DNA of 64,000 nucleotides from Haloarcula sp. DT43 (GTDB lineage: Archaea > Halobacteriota > Halobacteria > Halobacteriales > Haloarculaceae): the NCBI RefSeq assembly GCF_037078405.1, contig NZ_JAYMGZ010000001.1, positions 682,001 to 746,000 of the forward strand, written 5' to 3'. A model generated the notes under the pieces. That model saw nothing but the letters and a program-made list of their open reading frames with translations. It did no database searches and was not told where the DNA came from. The position numbers and the translations under genes are program-made. This document shows positions 27,514 through 34,784 of the stretch, in pieces. Each line of letters begins with the position of its first letter. Positions within the stretch are counted from its first letter, which is position 1.

Positions 27514-28329
27514 ATGCGACCGGATCTGGACCCAGAACAGCTCGACCGCTACTCCCGGCACATCATCATGAACGACGTCGGGCCGGAGGGCCAGGCCGCG
27601 CTGCTCGACACCGACGTGCTGGTCGTCGGGGCCGGCGGCCTCGGCGCGCCGGTGCTCCAGTACCTCGCGGCCGCGGGTATCGGCCGGCTCGGCATCGTCG
27701 ACGACGACACCGTCGAGCGGTCGAACCTCCAGCGGCAGGTCATCCACGGCGACGACGACGTGGGGCGGCCGAAGGTCGACAGCGCCGCCGAGTTCGTCAC
27801 CGGCCTCAACCCTGACGTGAGCGTCGACCGCCACGAACTGCGGCTGGCCCGGGAGAACGCGACCGACCTGGTGGCCGACTACGACATCGTCGTCGACGCC
27901 TCCGACAACTTCGCCACGCGCTTTCTGGTCAACGACGCCTGCACGCTCTCGGGCACGCCCTTCTCCCACGGCGCTATCTTCCAGTTCGAGGGACAGGTGA
28001 CGACGTTCTCCGGCGACAGCCCGTGTTACCGCTGTCTGTTCCCCGAAGCGCCCCCGGAGGGGACCGTTCCCGACTGCGCGACCGCGGGCGTGCTGGGCGT
28101 GTTGCCGGGCACTATCGGCTGCATGCAGGCCACCGAAGTCGTCAAGCTCGCCATGGACTACGGCGAGACCCTGGAGGGCCGACTCATCGCCTACGACGCC
28201 GCCGAGATGGCCTTCGAGGAAATCCCCGTCGCCCCTAACCCCGACTGCCCGGTGTGTGGCGACGACCCGGCCATCGCCAGCGTCACCGACGCCAGCTACG
28301 AGGGCCGCTGTTCGCTCGCCGAGGACTGA
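27514..28329 (+). CDS. ubaA: E1-like SAMP-activating enzyme UbaA
   Basis: A 271-aa MoeB/ThiF/HesA-type enzyme. It adenylates the C-terminal glycine of small archaeal modifier proteins (SAMPs), serving protein sampylation, tRNA thiolation and molybdopterin/tungstopterin sulfur transfer in haloarchaea. Visible: ATP-binding GAGGLGAPVLQYLA, RSNLQRQ, the active-site Cys in VPDCATAGVLGVLPG, and zinc pairs CYRC and CPVC. Length and sequence are close to Haloferax UbaA. A GTTTATTTC promoter precedes it. A partner SAMP3-like gene lies at 53687-53959. Confidence 0.94.
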   Translation: MRPDLDPEQLDRYSRHIIMNDVGPEGQAALLDTDVLVVGAGGLGAPVLQYLAAAGIGRLGIVDDDTVERSNLQRQVIHGDDDVGRPKVDSAAEFVTGLNPDVSVDRHELRLARENATDLVADYDIVVDASDNFATRFLVNDACTLSGTPFSHGAIFQFEGQVTTFSGDSPCYRCLFPEAPPEGTVPDCATAGVLGVLPGTIGCMQATEVVKLAMDYGETLEGRLIAYDAAEMAFEEIPVAPNPDCPVCGDDPAIASVTDASYEGRCSLAED

Positions 28330-28408
28330 CCGGCCCGCTGTTCTCACGGCTGATACTGCGGAACCGAGGTTTATGCCCCGATAGCCACGAGTCGGGACAA
28401 CGTTCCAC

Positions 28409-28777
28409 ATGTCTCGTCCCGACCACGCACCCCATCCCTTTTCGGTCCGCCTCCAGAAGCCCGGCTACGTCGAACTGGTGTTCTCGCTGGTGCTCGTCTG
28501 GGGCTTCGGCGACGCGCTGTCGACGCTGTTCGCCGCGCAGTTCGCCGGGCCGGGCCTGGAGGCCAACCCGTGGATACGGACGCTGCTCGTCCACGAGCCG
28601 CTGCTCGTGATTGCGCTGAAGATGGCGGTCGTCCTCTACGTCGGCGTCGTCTTACTGGAGTGTCGTGACGTGGTCGAGCGGGTCCCGCTGTGGCGGGCCT
28701 GGCTCCTCTGTGTCGTCGCCGTCGGCGCGGTCGTCGTCCTCGGGAACACCTACGTCGGTCTGGCCGCGGCCGCCTAG
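28409..28777 (+). CDS. Small membrane protein (DUF5658-like)
   Basis: A 122-aa protein with three to four hydrophobic helices. The pattern GDALSTLFAAQFAGPGLEANPWIRTLL resembles the DUF5658 signature (Asp-x3-Thr ... Glu-Ala-Asn-Pro). Function is unknown. Its TAG stop overlaps the stop of the opposite gene in a CTAG tetranucleotide. A GGTTTATGCC promoter element lies about 35 nt upstream. Confidence 0.65.
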   Translation: MSRPDHAPHPFSVRLQKPGYVELVFSLVLVWGFGDALSTLFAAQFAGPGLEANPWIRTLLVHEPLLVIALKMAVVLYVGVVLLECRDVVERVPLWRAWLLCVVAVGAVVVLGNTYVGLAAAA

Positions 28778-29685
28778 GCCCGGACGGTCCCGAGTTCGAC
28801 GGCGGCGTCCGGCGGCGGCGTCTCGAACAGGGTCGGGTGGACGAGCGCCGCCAGGAACTCCAGCGTGTCGACCAGCCGCGGCCCCGACCGGTTGACGTAG
28901 TGGTGGCCGTCCAGCACGTACGCACGGCCCTCGCGGACGGCAGTCAGGTCGTCGAAGCCGGGGCGGTCGGTCAGGTCGCTGATGTTCTCGCGGGTCTGTG
29001 CCACGTCGAAGCCACAGGGCGCGGCCACCAGCACCTCGGGGTCGTACTCGCAGACTTCGGCCCACTCGCGCGGCCGGGAGTGTGCGCCGGCCGCCTCCAT
29101 CCCGTAGGTGCCGCCGGCCGTCGCGACCATCTCCGGGACCCAGTGACCGGCGACCATCACCGGGTCCAGCCAGTCCAGCACCGCCACCCGGGGTCGCGTC
29201 TCGGCACGCGCCGCCGTCGTCTCGACCGCCGCGACGCGGTCCCGCAGGTCGGCGACCAGTTCCGCGGCGCGGTCGGCGCGGCCGACCGCCGCGCCGACCC
29301 GATGGATGGAGTCGAAGAGGTCGGCGAGGCTGTGGACGTCCAGCGTCAGCACCTCGGCGTCCAGTCCCAGGTCCGCGACGGCCTCGGCGACCTGCACGTG
29401 GTCGACGGCACAGACGTCACAGACGCCCTGGGTGACGACGAGGTCGGGGTCCAGCTCCGCCAGCGTCCCGCGGTCGACGGCGTAGACGCCGTCGCCCTCC
29501 TCGGCGGCCGCGACCTGCTCGTTTATCTCGCCGCTCGATGCCGTCGGGTCGACGCGCGAGCGGTTGACCGACGGCTTCTCGCGGGCCGCCGGCGGGTAGT
29601 CGCACTCGTGTGAGACGCCGACCGGCTCGACGCCGAGCGCGTAGACGGTTTCCGTCGCCGAGGGCAGCAGCGTGACGACTCGCAT
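28774..29685 (-). CDS. BtuF-like metal/corrinoid-binding protein
   Basis: A 303-aa protein of the helical-backbone substrate-binding type used for cobalamin, cobinamide or iron chelates. It starts RVVTLLPSATETVYALG, keeps PDLVVTQGVCDVC and the GHWVPEMVATAGG bridge. There is no Sec or Tat signal and no lipobox, so it appears to be cytosolic, unlike transporter-linked BtuF. No permease or ATPase gene is adjacent. A role in intracellular corrinoid handling is possible but unproven. Confidence 0.85.
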   Translation of the reverse strand: MRVVTLLPSATETVYALGVEPVGVSHECDYPPAAREKPSVNRSRVDPTASSGEINEQVAAAEEGDGVYAVDRGTLAELDPDLVVTQGVCDVCAVDHVQVAEAVADLGLDAEVLTLDVHSLADLFDSIHRVGAAVGRADRAAELVADLRDRVAAVETTAARAETRPRVAVLDWLDPVMVAGHWVPEMVATAGGTYGMEAAGAHSRPREWAEVCEYDPEVLVAAPCGFDVAQTRENISDLTDRPGFDDLTAVREGRAYVLDGHHYVNRSGPRLVDTLEFLAALVHPTLFETPPPDAAVELGTVRA

Positions 29686-29779
29686 ATCCCGACCTCGGAC
29701 CGCGCGGACAAAAACCTGCGTCCGTCCGCCGCTCGCACGCTTCGTTACGCTTACCCTCTATCGCCGAGGAGACGCGGGC

Positions 29780-30259
29780 ATGGAAGTCAAGTCCCGACAC
29801 CACCTCCGCTCGGACGAGGTCGACACCATCACGACGGCGCTGTCGGAGAACCTCGGTGTCGAACTCGACGCGGACAGCTTCGAAAAGGTCGAGTTCGACG
29901 ACAGCGACTGGGACGTCGTCCTCGTCGACGGCGACCCGCTCGTGCTCTACCTCGATGGTGAGCCGTTCCTCACAGTACAGGGAGCCAACCAGCACCCGCC
30001 CGAGAAACACATCGTCACCGTCGACGCCGGGGCCGTCTCCTTCGTCTCGGACGGCGCGGACATCATGCGGCCGGGCATCACCGAGGCCGACGCCGACATC
30101 AGCGAGGGCGACCTCGTCGTAATCAACGAGGAGTCCCACGGGAAGTTCCTGGCCGTGGGCCGCGCACAGACCGACGGCGACGACATGGTCGGCGACAGCG
30201 GGAAGGTCGTCAAGTCGCTGCACCACGTCGGCGACGACCTCTTCGAGTTCTCGGTGTAG
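29780..30259 (+). CDS. PUA-domain RNA-binding protein
   Basis: A 159-aa protein of the MCT-1/Tma20-like PUA family (COG2016). The N-terminal pre-PUA domain is 1-75; the PUA domain follows with HIVTVDAGAVSFVSDGADIMRPGI and EGDLVVINEESHGKFLAVGRA. Eukaryotic relatives act in ribosome recycling and re-initiation with DENR/eIF2D; archaeal members may bind tRNA or rRNA. The ATG at 29780 is preferred to an upstream in-frame one, since the promoter element GCTTACCC lies about 30 nt before it. Confidence 0.87.
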   Translation: MEVKSRHHLRSDEVDTITTALSENLGVELDADSFEKVEFDDSDWDVVLVDGDPLVLYLDGEPFLTVQGANQHPPEKHIVTVDAGAVSFVSDGADIMRPGITEADADISEGDLVVINEESHGKFLAVGRAQTDGDDMVGDSGKVVKSLHHVGDDLFEFSV

Positions 30260-30386
30260 CGCGGTTCTGTCCTCGCTCCAGTCACACCAGCGGCCGGAGT
30301 CCGAACCGGCCGACACCGCGGCGAAGACCGATTCTGACCGCCGCCTCGACGACGCCGGCACCCACCGCAACCCCGAGCAACAGGGG

Positions 30387-30701
30387 TCAGACGGTGAGAT
30401 ACGACGACAGCGGGTGGAGGTGCGTCCCGTAGCGCCACTCGGACACCGTGTTGCCGAGCAGCCAGAGCGTCACGAGCACCGGCGTGACAAGCGAGAGGCG
30501 ACTACAGAGATACAGCGGGACGGCACCGGTCAGAAACAGCCCGACGGCGGCGTAGCTGGCCCCGAACGCGAGGGCCGTCGGGCCTTGCGACGAGAAGTGG
30601 ACGCCGTTGGCAAACAGCCACGACAGCACGGCGGCCACATAGAGAGCGCCGCCGCCGACCGCGACGGTACGGGGAGTCGTCCCGATGGCGGGCGGACACA
30701 T
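30387..30701 (-). CDS. Three-helix membrane protein, unknown
   Basis: A 104-aa protein with three hydrophobic stretches (VGGGALYVAAVLSWLFANGV, ALAFGASYAAVGLFLTGAVPLYL, LVTPVLVTLWLLGN). No family is recognised. It lies alone between the PUA gene and sepF. The codon pattern agrees with a real gene. Confidence 0.55.
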   Translation of the reverse strand: MCPPAIGTTPRTVAVGGGALYVAAVLSWLFANGVHFSSQGPTALAFGASYAAVGLFLTGAVPLYLCSRLSLVTPVLVTLWLLGNTVSEWRYGTHLHPLSSYLTV

Positions 30702-30841
30702 CGCTGTCGGCCCACGTACCGTCGGTGAATACCGTTTCGTGCAGGAGATGTCGTGCCAAGCGACACGGCGGCCGGTCAGGCGCGTCGGAGATACATTCGA
30801 TGGACGAAAAGTTGAAACGGGTAGCGCACGCCGTGAGTGAC

Positions 30842-31201
30842 ATGGGACTGATGAGCAAGATTCTCGGGGAGTCTGGGTCCTCTCGGAACACCGAGGATTA
30901 CGTCGAACTAGACGCGAACGAATTCGAGATGGCCGGGACGGAACTCGAACGCCAGGTCCGTATCGCCCGTATCAGCGACAAACAGGACGTCATCGAAATC
31001 AAGGACGCCGTCTACGACGGCGACGTGGTCGTCGCGGACATCACGCGCCACTCGACGCAGGACCGGACGATGGAACACATCAGCGACGAACTCAAGCAGG
31101 TCGCCAACGAGGTCGGCGGCGACATCGTCCAGAAGGACGACGACCAGCTCATCATCACGCCGGCTGGCGTCGGCATCGCCCGGGAACGCCTCGGTCGGTA
31201 A
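30842..31201 (+). CDS. sepF: Cell division protein SepF
   Basis: A 119-aa archaeal SepF, the membrane anchor of FtsZ in haloarchaea. The C-terminal SepF/DUF552 fold is RIARISDKQDVIEIKDAVYDGDVVVADITR and QVANEVGGDIVQKDDDQLIITPAG. The N-terminal amphipathic membrane-targeting helix must be terminal, so I start at the ATG at 30842 (MGLMSKILG); an in-frame ATG at 30800 would bury it. An A-rich GAAAAGTTGAAAC region sits about 27 nt upstream. No fts genes adjoin. Confidence 0.86.
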   Translation: MGLMSKILGESGSSRNTEDYVELDANEFEMAGTELERQVRIARISDKQDVIEIKDAVYDGDVVVADITRHSTQDRTMEHISDELKQVANEVGGDIVQKDDDQLIITPAGVGIARERLGR

Positions 31202-31306
31202 CGCCCTGTCGCCGTTCCGCCGCGTTCTTGTCAGCTTGTATCAGTCTAACTGCCGGTTTTCGGGGGCTTCAATGCGTTTTTCGGTGTCGCCACGCTAAGA
31301 GCGGCA

Positions 31307-32251
31307 ATGACTGAACCGGCGATACGCGCCAGCGGATTACGGAAGCGCTACGGCGACGTCCAGGCGCTCGAAGGCCTGGAGCTGACAGTCGAGCAGGGCG
31401 AGTTCTTCGGGCTGCTCGGCCCGAACGGGGCCGGCAAGACGACGTTCATCAACACGCTGGTCGGCCTCGTCCACAAGGACGGGGGGACCGCGGAGGTGTT
31501 CGGCTACGACGTGGAGGACGACTACCGGGAGGTCCGCGACCGAATCGGCGTCGCGCCACAGGAGTTCAACGTCGACCGCTTTTTCCCCATCATCGAGGTA
31601 CTGGAACACAAGGCCGGCTACCACGGCATCGGACGTGCCGAGGCCCGGACGCGGGCCGAGGATGCACTGCAGACCGTCGGCATCTGGGACAAGCGCGACA
31701 CGCGCTTCGACTGGCTCTCCGGCGGGATGAAGCGCCGCTTCGTCCTCGCCCGCGCGCTCGTCTCGAACCCGGACCTGCTCATCCTCGACGAGCCGACGGC
31801 GGGGGTCGACGTCCAGCTCCGCCACGACCTCTGGGACATCATCAACCGGATGAACGACGCCGGGACCACAATTTTGCTGACGACCCACTACATCGAGGAG
31901 GCCGAGCGGCTCTGTGACCGGGTCGCCATCATGGACGACGGGCGGAAAGTCGAGGTGGCGACACCCGACGACCTGATGGCCCGGGGCACCGACACTATCG
32001 TCCTCGAACTCGCCGAGACCCCCCGGACAGCCCCTCGACTCGACGTCGAGGGCATCACCGACGTCGAACTGACCGACGAGGGGCTTGCCGTCACCGCGAT
32101 GGGCGGGAGCCAGACCGCGCCGGCCATCATGCGCGAACTCGAAGCCCAGGGCCACACCGTCACCTCGCTCGACATCCGTCGCGCGTCGCTCGAAGAGGTG
32201 TTCGTCGATATGACCCGCGACGACCGCGAGTACGCGGAGGTGTCGGCATGA
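31307..32251 (+). CDS. ABC-2 exporter ATPase
   Basis: A 314-aa ABC ATPase of the daunorubicin/multidrug efflux type: Walker A GPNGAGKTT (39-47), signature WLSGGMKRRF, Walker B LLILDEP, switch His in LLTTHYIEE. The C-terminal extension is usual for DrrA-like subunits. The downstream permease overlaps by four bases, so the pair is an operon. A GCGTTTTTCGG promoter sits about 30 nt upstream. Substrate unknown. Confidence 0.92.
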   Translation: MTEPAIRASGLRKRYGDVQALEGLELTVEQGEFFGLLGPNGAGKTTFINTLVGLVHKDGGTAEVFGYDVEDDYREVRDRIGVAPQEFNVDRFFPIIEVLEHKAGYHGIGRAEARTRAEDALQTVGIWDKRDTRFDWLSGGMKRRFVLARALVSNPDLLILDEPTAGVDVQLRHDLWDIINRMNDAGTTILLTTHYIEEAERLCDRVAIMDDGRKVEVATPDDLMARGTDTIVLELAETPRTAPRLDVEGITDVELTDEGLAVTAMGGSQTAPAIMRELEAQGHTVTSLDIRRASLEEVFVDMTRDDREYAEVSA

Positions 32252-33015
32252 ACCCGAACGCGACGCAGTTCCTGACGCTGGCCCGACGGGAGGTCCTGCG
32301 GTTCGTCCGCCGTCCGTACAACACCTTCCTCCCGCCGATTATCACGAACGCGCTGTACTTCTCCGTGTTCGGGGTCATCCTCGGGAGCCGAATCGGCGAA
32401 ATTGCGGGCGTGAGCTACCTCCAGTTCGTCCTGCCCGGACTGGTCGTGCTCGGGGCCATCTCGGACAGCTTCGAGAACGCCTCCTTCACTATCTTCCACG
32501 GGCGCTGGAACGACTACATTCAGGCCGTCCTCACCTCACCGATGTCGAACCGAAGCATGGTGGCGGCCTACGTCTCGGCCAGCGCGCTCCGGGGCATCGT
32601 CACGTCGCTACTCATCGTCGGGGTCGGGCTGATATTCACGTCTGTCCCCGTCGCCAACCCCCTGTATCTCGTCTCGTTCCTGCTGGTGATTACCACGCTG
32701 TTCGGCGGACTCGGCGTCATCGGCGGCCTCTGGGCGAGCGACTTCGACTACCTCACGGTGATGAACCAGTTCATCCTCCGGCCGCTGGTGTTTTTCGGCG
32801 CGGTGTTCTACTCGCTGGAAGTTCTGCCGGCGTTCTGGCGGAACGTCTCACTGCTCAACCCCATGGTATACATGGTGAACGGCGTCCGCTACGGCATGAT
32901 AGGCGTCACGGAAATCGACCCGAACACGTCGCTGGCCGTCCTGACCGGGACGACCGTGGTCGTGCTGTCTATCGACTTCCTGCTGTTCAAGCGCGGCTAC
33001 GGGCTCGCCGAATAG
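32248..33015 (+). CDS. ABC-2 type permease
   Basis: A 255-aa membrane subunit with six helices and the ABC-2 signature region (VMNQFILRPLVFFGAVFYSLEVLP followed by NPMVYMVNGVRYGM). It partners the ATPase whose stop it overlaps by four bases (ATGA). The closest family is DrrB/YadH-like drug or polysaccharide exporters. Substrate cannot be inferred. Confidence 0.92.
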   Translation: MNPNATQFLTLARREVLRFVRRPYNTFLPPIITNALYFSVFGVILGSRIGEIAGVSYLQFVLPGLVVLGAISDSFENASFTIFHGRWNDYIQAVLTSPMSNRSMVAAYVSASALRGIVTSLLIVGVGLIFTSVPVANPLYLVSFLLVITTLFGGLGVIGGLWASDFDYLTVMNQFILRPLVFFGAVFYSLEVLPAFWRNVSLLNPMVYMVNGVRYGMIGVTEIDPNTSLAVLTGTTVVVLSIDFLLFKRGYGLAE

Positions 33016-33347
33016 CGGCGCGGCGTCTCTCCGCTCCGATGCCGGTAAAACAGGGCTGCGGGCTCGGCACCTGACCTGGCCGCTCGAATGCCGGATTGGG
33101 TCCGCTCCGGCGGGCGGACAAACTATGACAGGCTGCCCCGGAGCTGGCTCCGTGGCAACACGAGGGTGTCTCGTGACCCGGATACTTCTGTGCGCCTCCG
33201 GGCGAGGCGTATGTGAATGTATGCCACAAGCGTATTTAGATGTGACGCCCGTCTGACGCTGTGTGATACTGGCGGTACTCGGTCCGGAAGAACCAGCGGC
33301 TACGAGCCACGGTATCGCCGGCACTCACGGTTCCCCGACGACCGGCG
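33016..33347. other. 332-bp convergent gap with hairpins
   Basis: No protein frame with normal codon character. Two adjacent perfect stems are present: CGGAGC-TG-GCTCCG (33139-33152) and CACGAG-GGTGT-CTCGTG (33159-33175). They could end the ABC operon transcript or belong to a small RNA. An AT-rich GCGTATTTAG (33228-33237) resembles a TATA box. Genes on both sides converge here. Confidence 0.35.
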
Positions 33348-33740
33348 TCAGACGTTGTCCGGGGCGTCGGCGTCGTCCTCGACGGAGCGCTTCAGCGAGT
33401 CGCGGCGCGCCTTCGCGTCGCGGTCCGTCGCCTCCTCGAGGAAGTCGTTTTTCTTGGCCACTGCGTCCTCGGCCGCGTCAACGTTCCCCTCGGCGATGAC
33501 TTCCTCCGCGGGGCGCTCGTCGATGTGTAGCGCGAGTTTGTCCTTCTTCGAGCCGTACTCGACGCGGCCCGCGACGACCCGCTCGAACACGGGGTTGTCC
33601 GGGTCGTCGACGACCAGCAGGTCGTTGCCTTCGTAGTCTTCCGTATCGGTTACCTCGCCGAAGTACTCCTCGACGAACGCTTCCATGTCGGGGACGCGGT
33701 CTTCGAGATGCTCGCCCCGTCGCATCTTGTACTCTCGCAT
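33348..33740 (-). CDS. DUF5611 family protein
   Basis: A 130-aa acidic/basic mixed protein beginning MREYKMRRGEHLEDRVPDMEAFVEEYFGE, the start typical of the haloarchaeal DUF5611 family. The middle is a beta-rich fold (DLLVVDDPDNPVFERVVAGRV...KLALHIDERP) and the tail is charged. Function is unknown. The frame is open upstream over the next gene; the ATG at 33740 is the only start that begins the conserved region. Confidence 0.75.
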   Translation of the reverse strand: MREYKMRRGEHLEDRVPDMEAFVEEYFGEVTDTEDYEGNDLLVVDDPDNPVFERVVAGRVEYGSKKDKLALHIDERPAEEVIAEGNVDAAEDAVAKKNDFLEEATDRDAKARRDSLKRSVEDDADAPDNV

Positions 33741-33778
33741 GGGCGAGTTTTTGCGAGGGGCTGTCTTACCCTTTGCGT

Positions 33779-34636
33779 TCACTCCTCGTCCCGGGTGATA
33801 AGTGCGCCCCTGTGACACTCCGGACAGAAGTCGCCGGCGCGCAGCGACGTCGACTCCACTTCGGTGGTGAACCCACACTCCGGACAGGCGAACTCGCCTT
33901 CCGGCACCGTCACGGCGCTGTCGCCGGCCGACTCGACGCCCGACTCGTCGTCCGTTCCGGTGTCGACCGGCATCGTCTCCGGCGACCAGTCGTCGCCGTC
34001 GTCGCCGGGCTCGTCGGGCCACTCGCCGGGCTGGCGGTCGCCACCGACCGGCTCGGATTCCTCTTCCTCGCCGAGGATGAGCCCGTCGTCCTTTTCGGGG
34101 TCTGTCTCGTCTTCTGTCACCGGCTCCTCGCCTTCGGCGTCCGGCACGTCGACCGTCGTCGTCGGCTCGTCCAGTTCCACGTCCCCGCTCTCTTCCTCGC
34201 CGTCGTCGCCGTCGTCGATAATCTCGGCGTCGTCGGCGGACGGGTCGACCGGCTCCCCGTCGTCCGCGCCGTCGACTCCCGCGTCCCCCGGCGCTTCGAC
34301 CGGGTCGTCGACGCTGTCCCAACCGTCCGACCGCTCCGCTCCCTCGTCGGTGGAGTCGGCCGCGTCGTCGGTCGGCTCGTCTTCCGGCGTCGACTCGGCC
34401 GCCGCCGGTTCGGACGCGGATTCGGACTCGTCGTCGACGAGGTCGCTGGCGATGTCCGACGGCGTCTCGATTGCCGTGACCTCCTTGTTCTCCGAGACGA
34501 TCCGCGTATTTCCACACCGCTCACAGGTCTCCCGTTCCTGGATGGTGATGACGACTTCGCTACCCTGCTCTTCGCGCTCGCGCTCGACGGTGGTCTCACC
34601 GTACTTGTGCCCGAGGACGGAACATTTGAGACCCAT
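33779..34636 (-). CDS. Zinc-ribbon protein with acidic linker (DUF7093-like)
   Basis: A 285-aa protein. The N-terminus (MGLKCSVLGHKYGETTVERE, then CERCGNTRIVSENKEV) and C-terminus (CPECGFTTEVES, then CPECHRGAL) carry Cys motifs for zinc. Between them lie about 170 residues of Asp/Glu/Ser-rich, probably disordered sequence. This is a haloarchaea-specific family (DUF7093-like). Function is unknown; a nucleic-acid or protein-bridging role would fit. A strong GTTTAAGTACG box lies about 27 nt upstream of the ATG. Confidence 0.75.
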   Translation of the reverse strand: MGLKCSVLGHKYGETTVEREREEQGSEVVITIQERETCERCGNTRIVSENKEVTAIETPSDIASDLVDDESESASEPAAAESTPEDEPTDDAADSTDEGAERSDGWDSVDDPVEAPGDAGVDGADDGEPVDPSADDAEIIDDGDDGEEESGDVELDEPTTTVDVPDAEGEEPVTEDETDPEKDDGLILGEEEESEPVGGDRQPGEWPDEPGDDGDDWSPETMPVDTGTDDESGVESAGDSAVTVPEGEFACPECGFTTEVESTSLRAGDFCPECHRGALITRDEE

Positions 34637-34751
34637 TGCCAGAACTTCCCACCGTGGCGTACTTAAACCCTGCCCGTTGGCTCCACCGTTCGTGACAGGG
34701 GCCGGCCTGTTTCGGACCGGTACCGTGTTAATTTCAAACTGGTTTGCGAAA

Positions 34752-34759
34752 TTTTATAA
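34752..34759 (+). promoter_or_regulatory. TATA box of the PKD-protein gene
   Basis: TTTTATAA, inside an AT-rich tract, is centred about 29 nt before the ATG at 34785. It predicts a leaderless mRNA and fixes the start of the secreted protein. Confidence 0.65.
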
Positions 34760-34784
34760 CCCGTACTGGTGCTACGATGCACCC

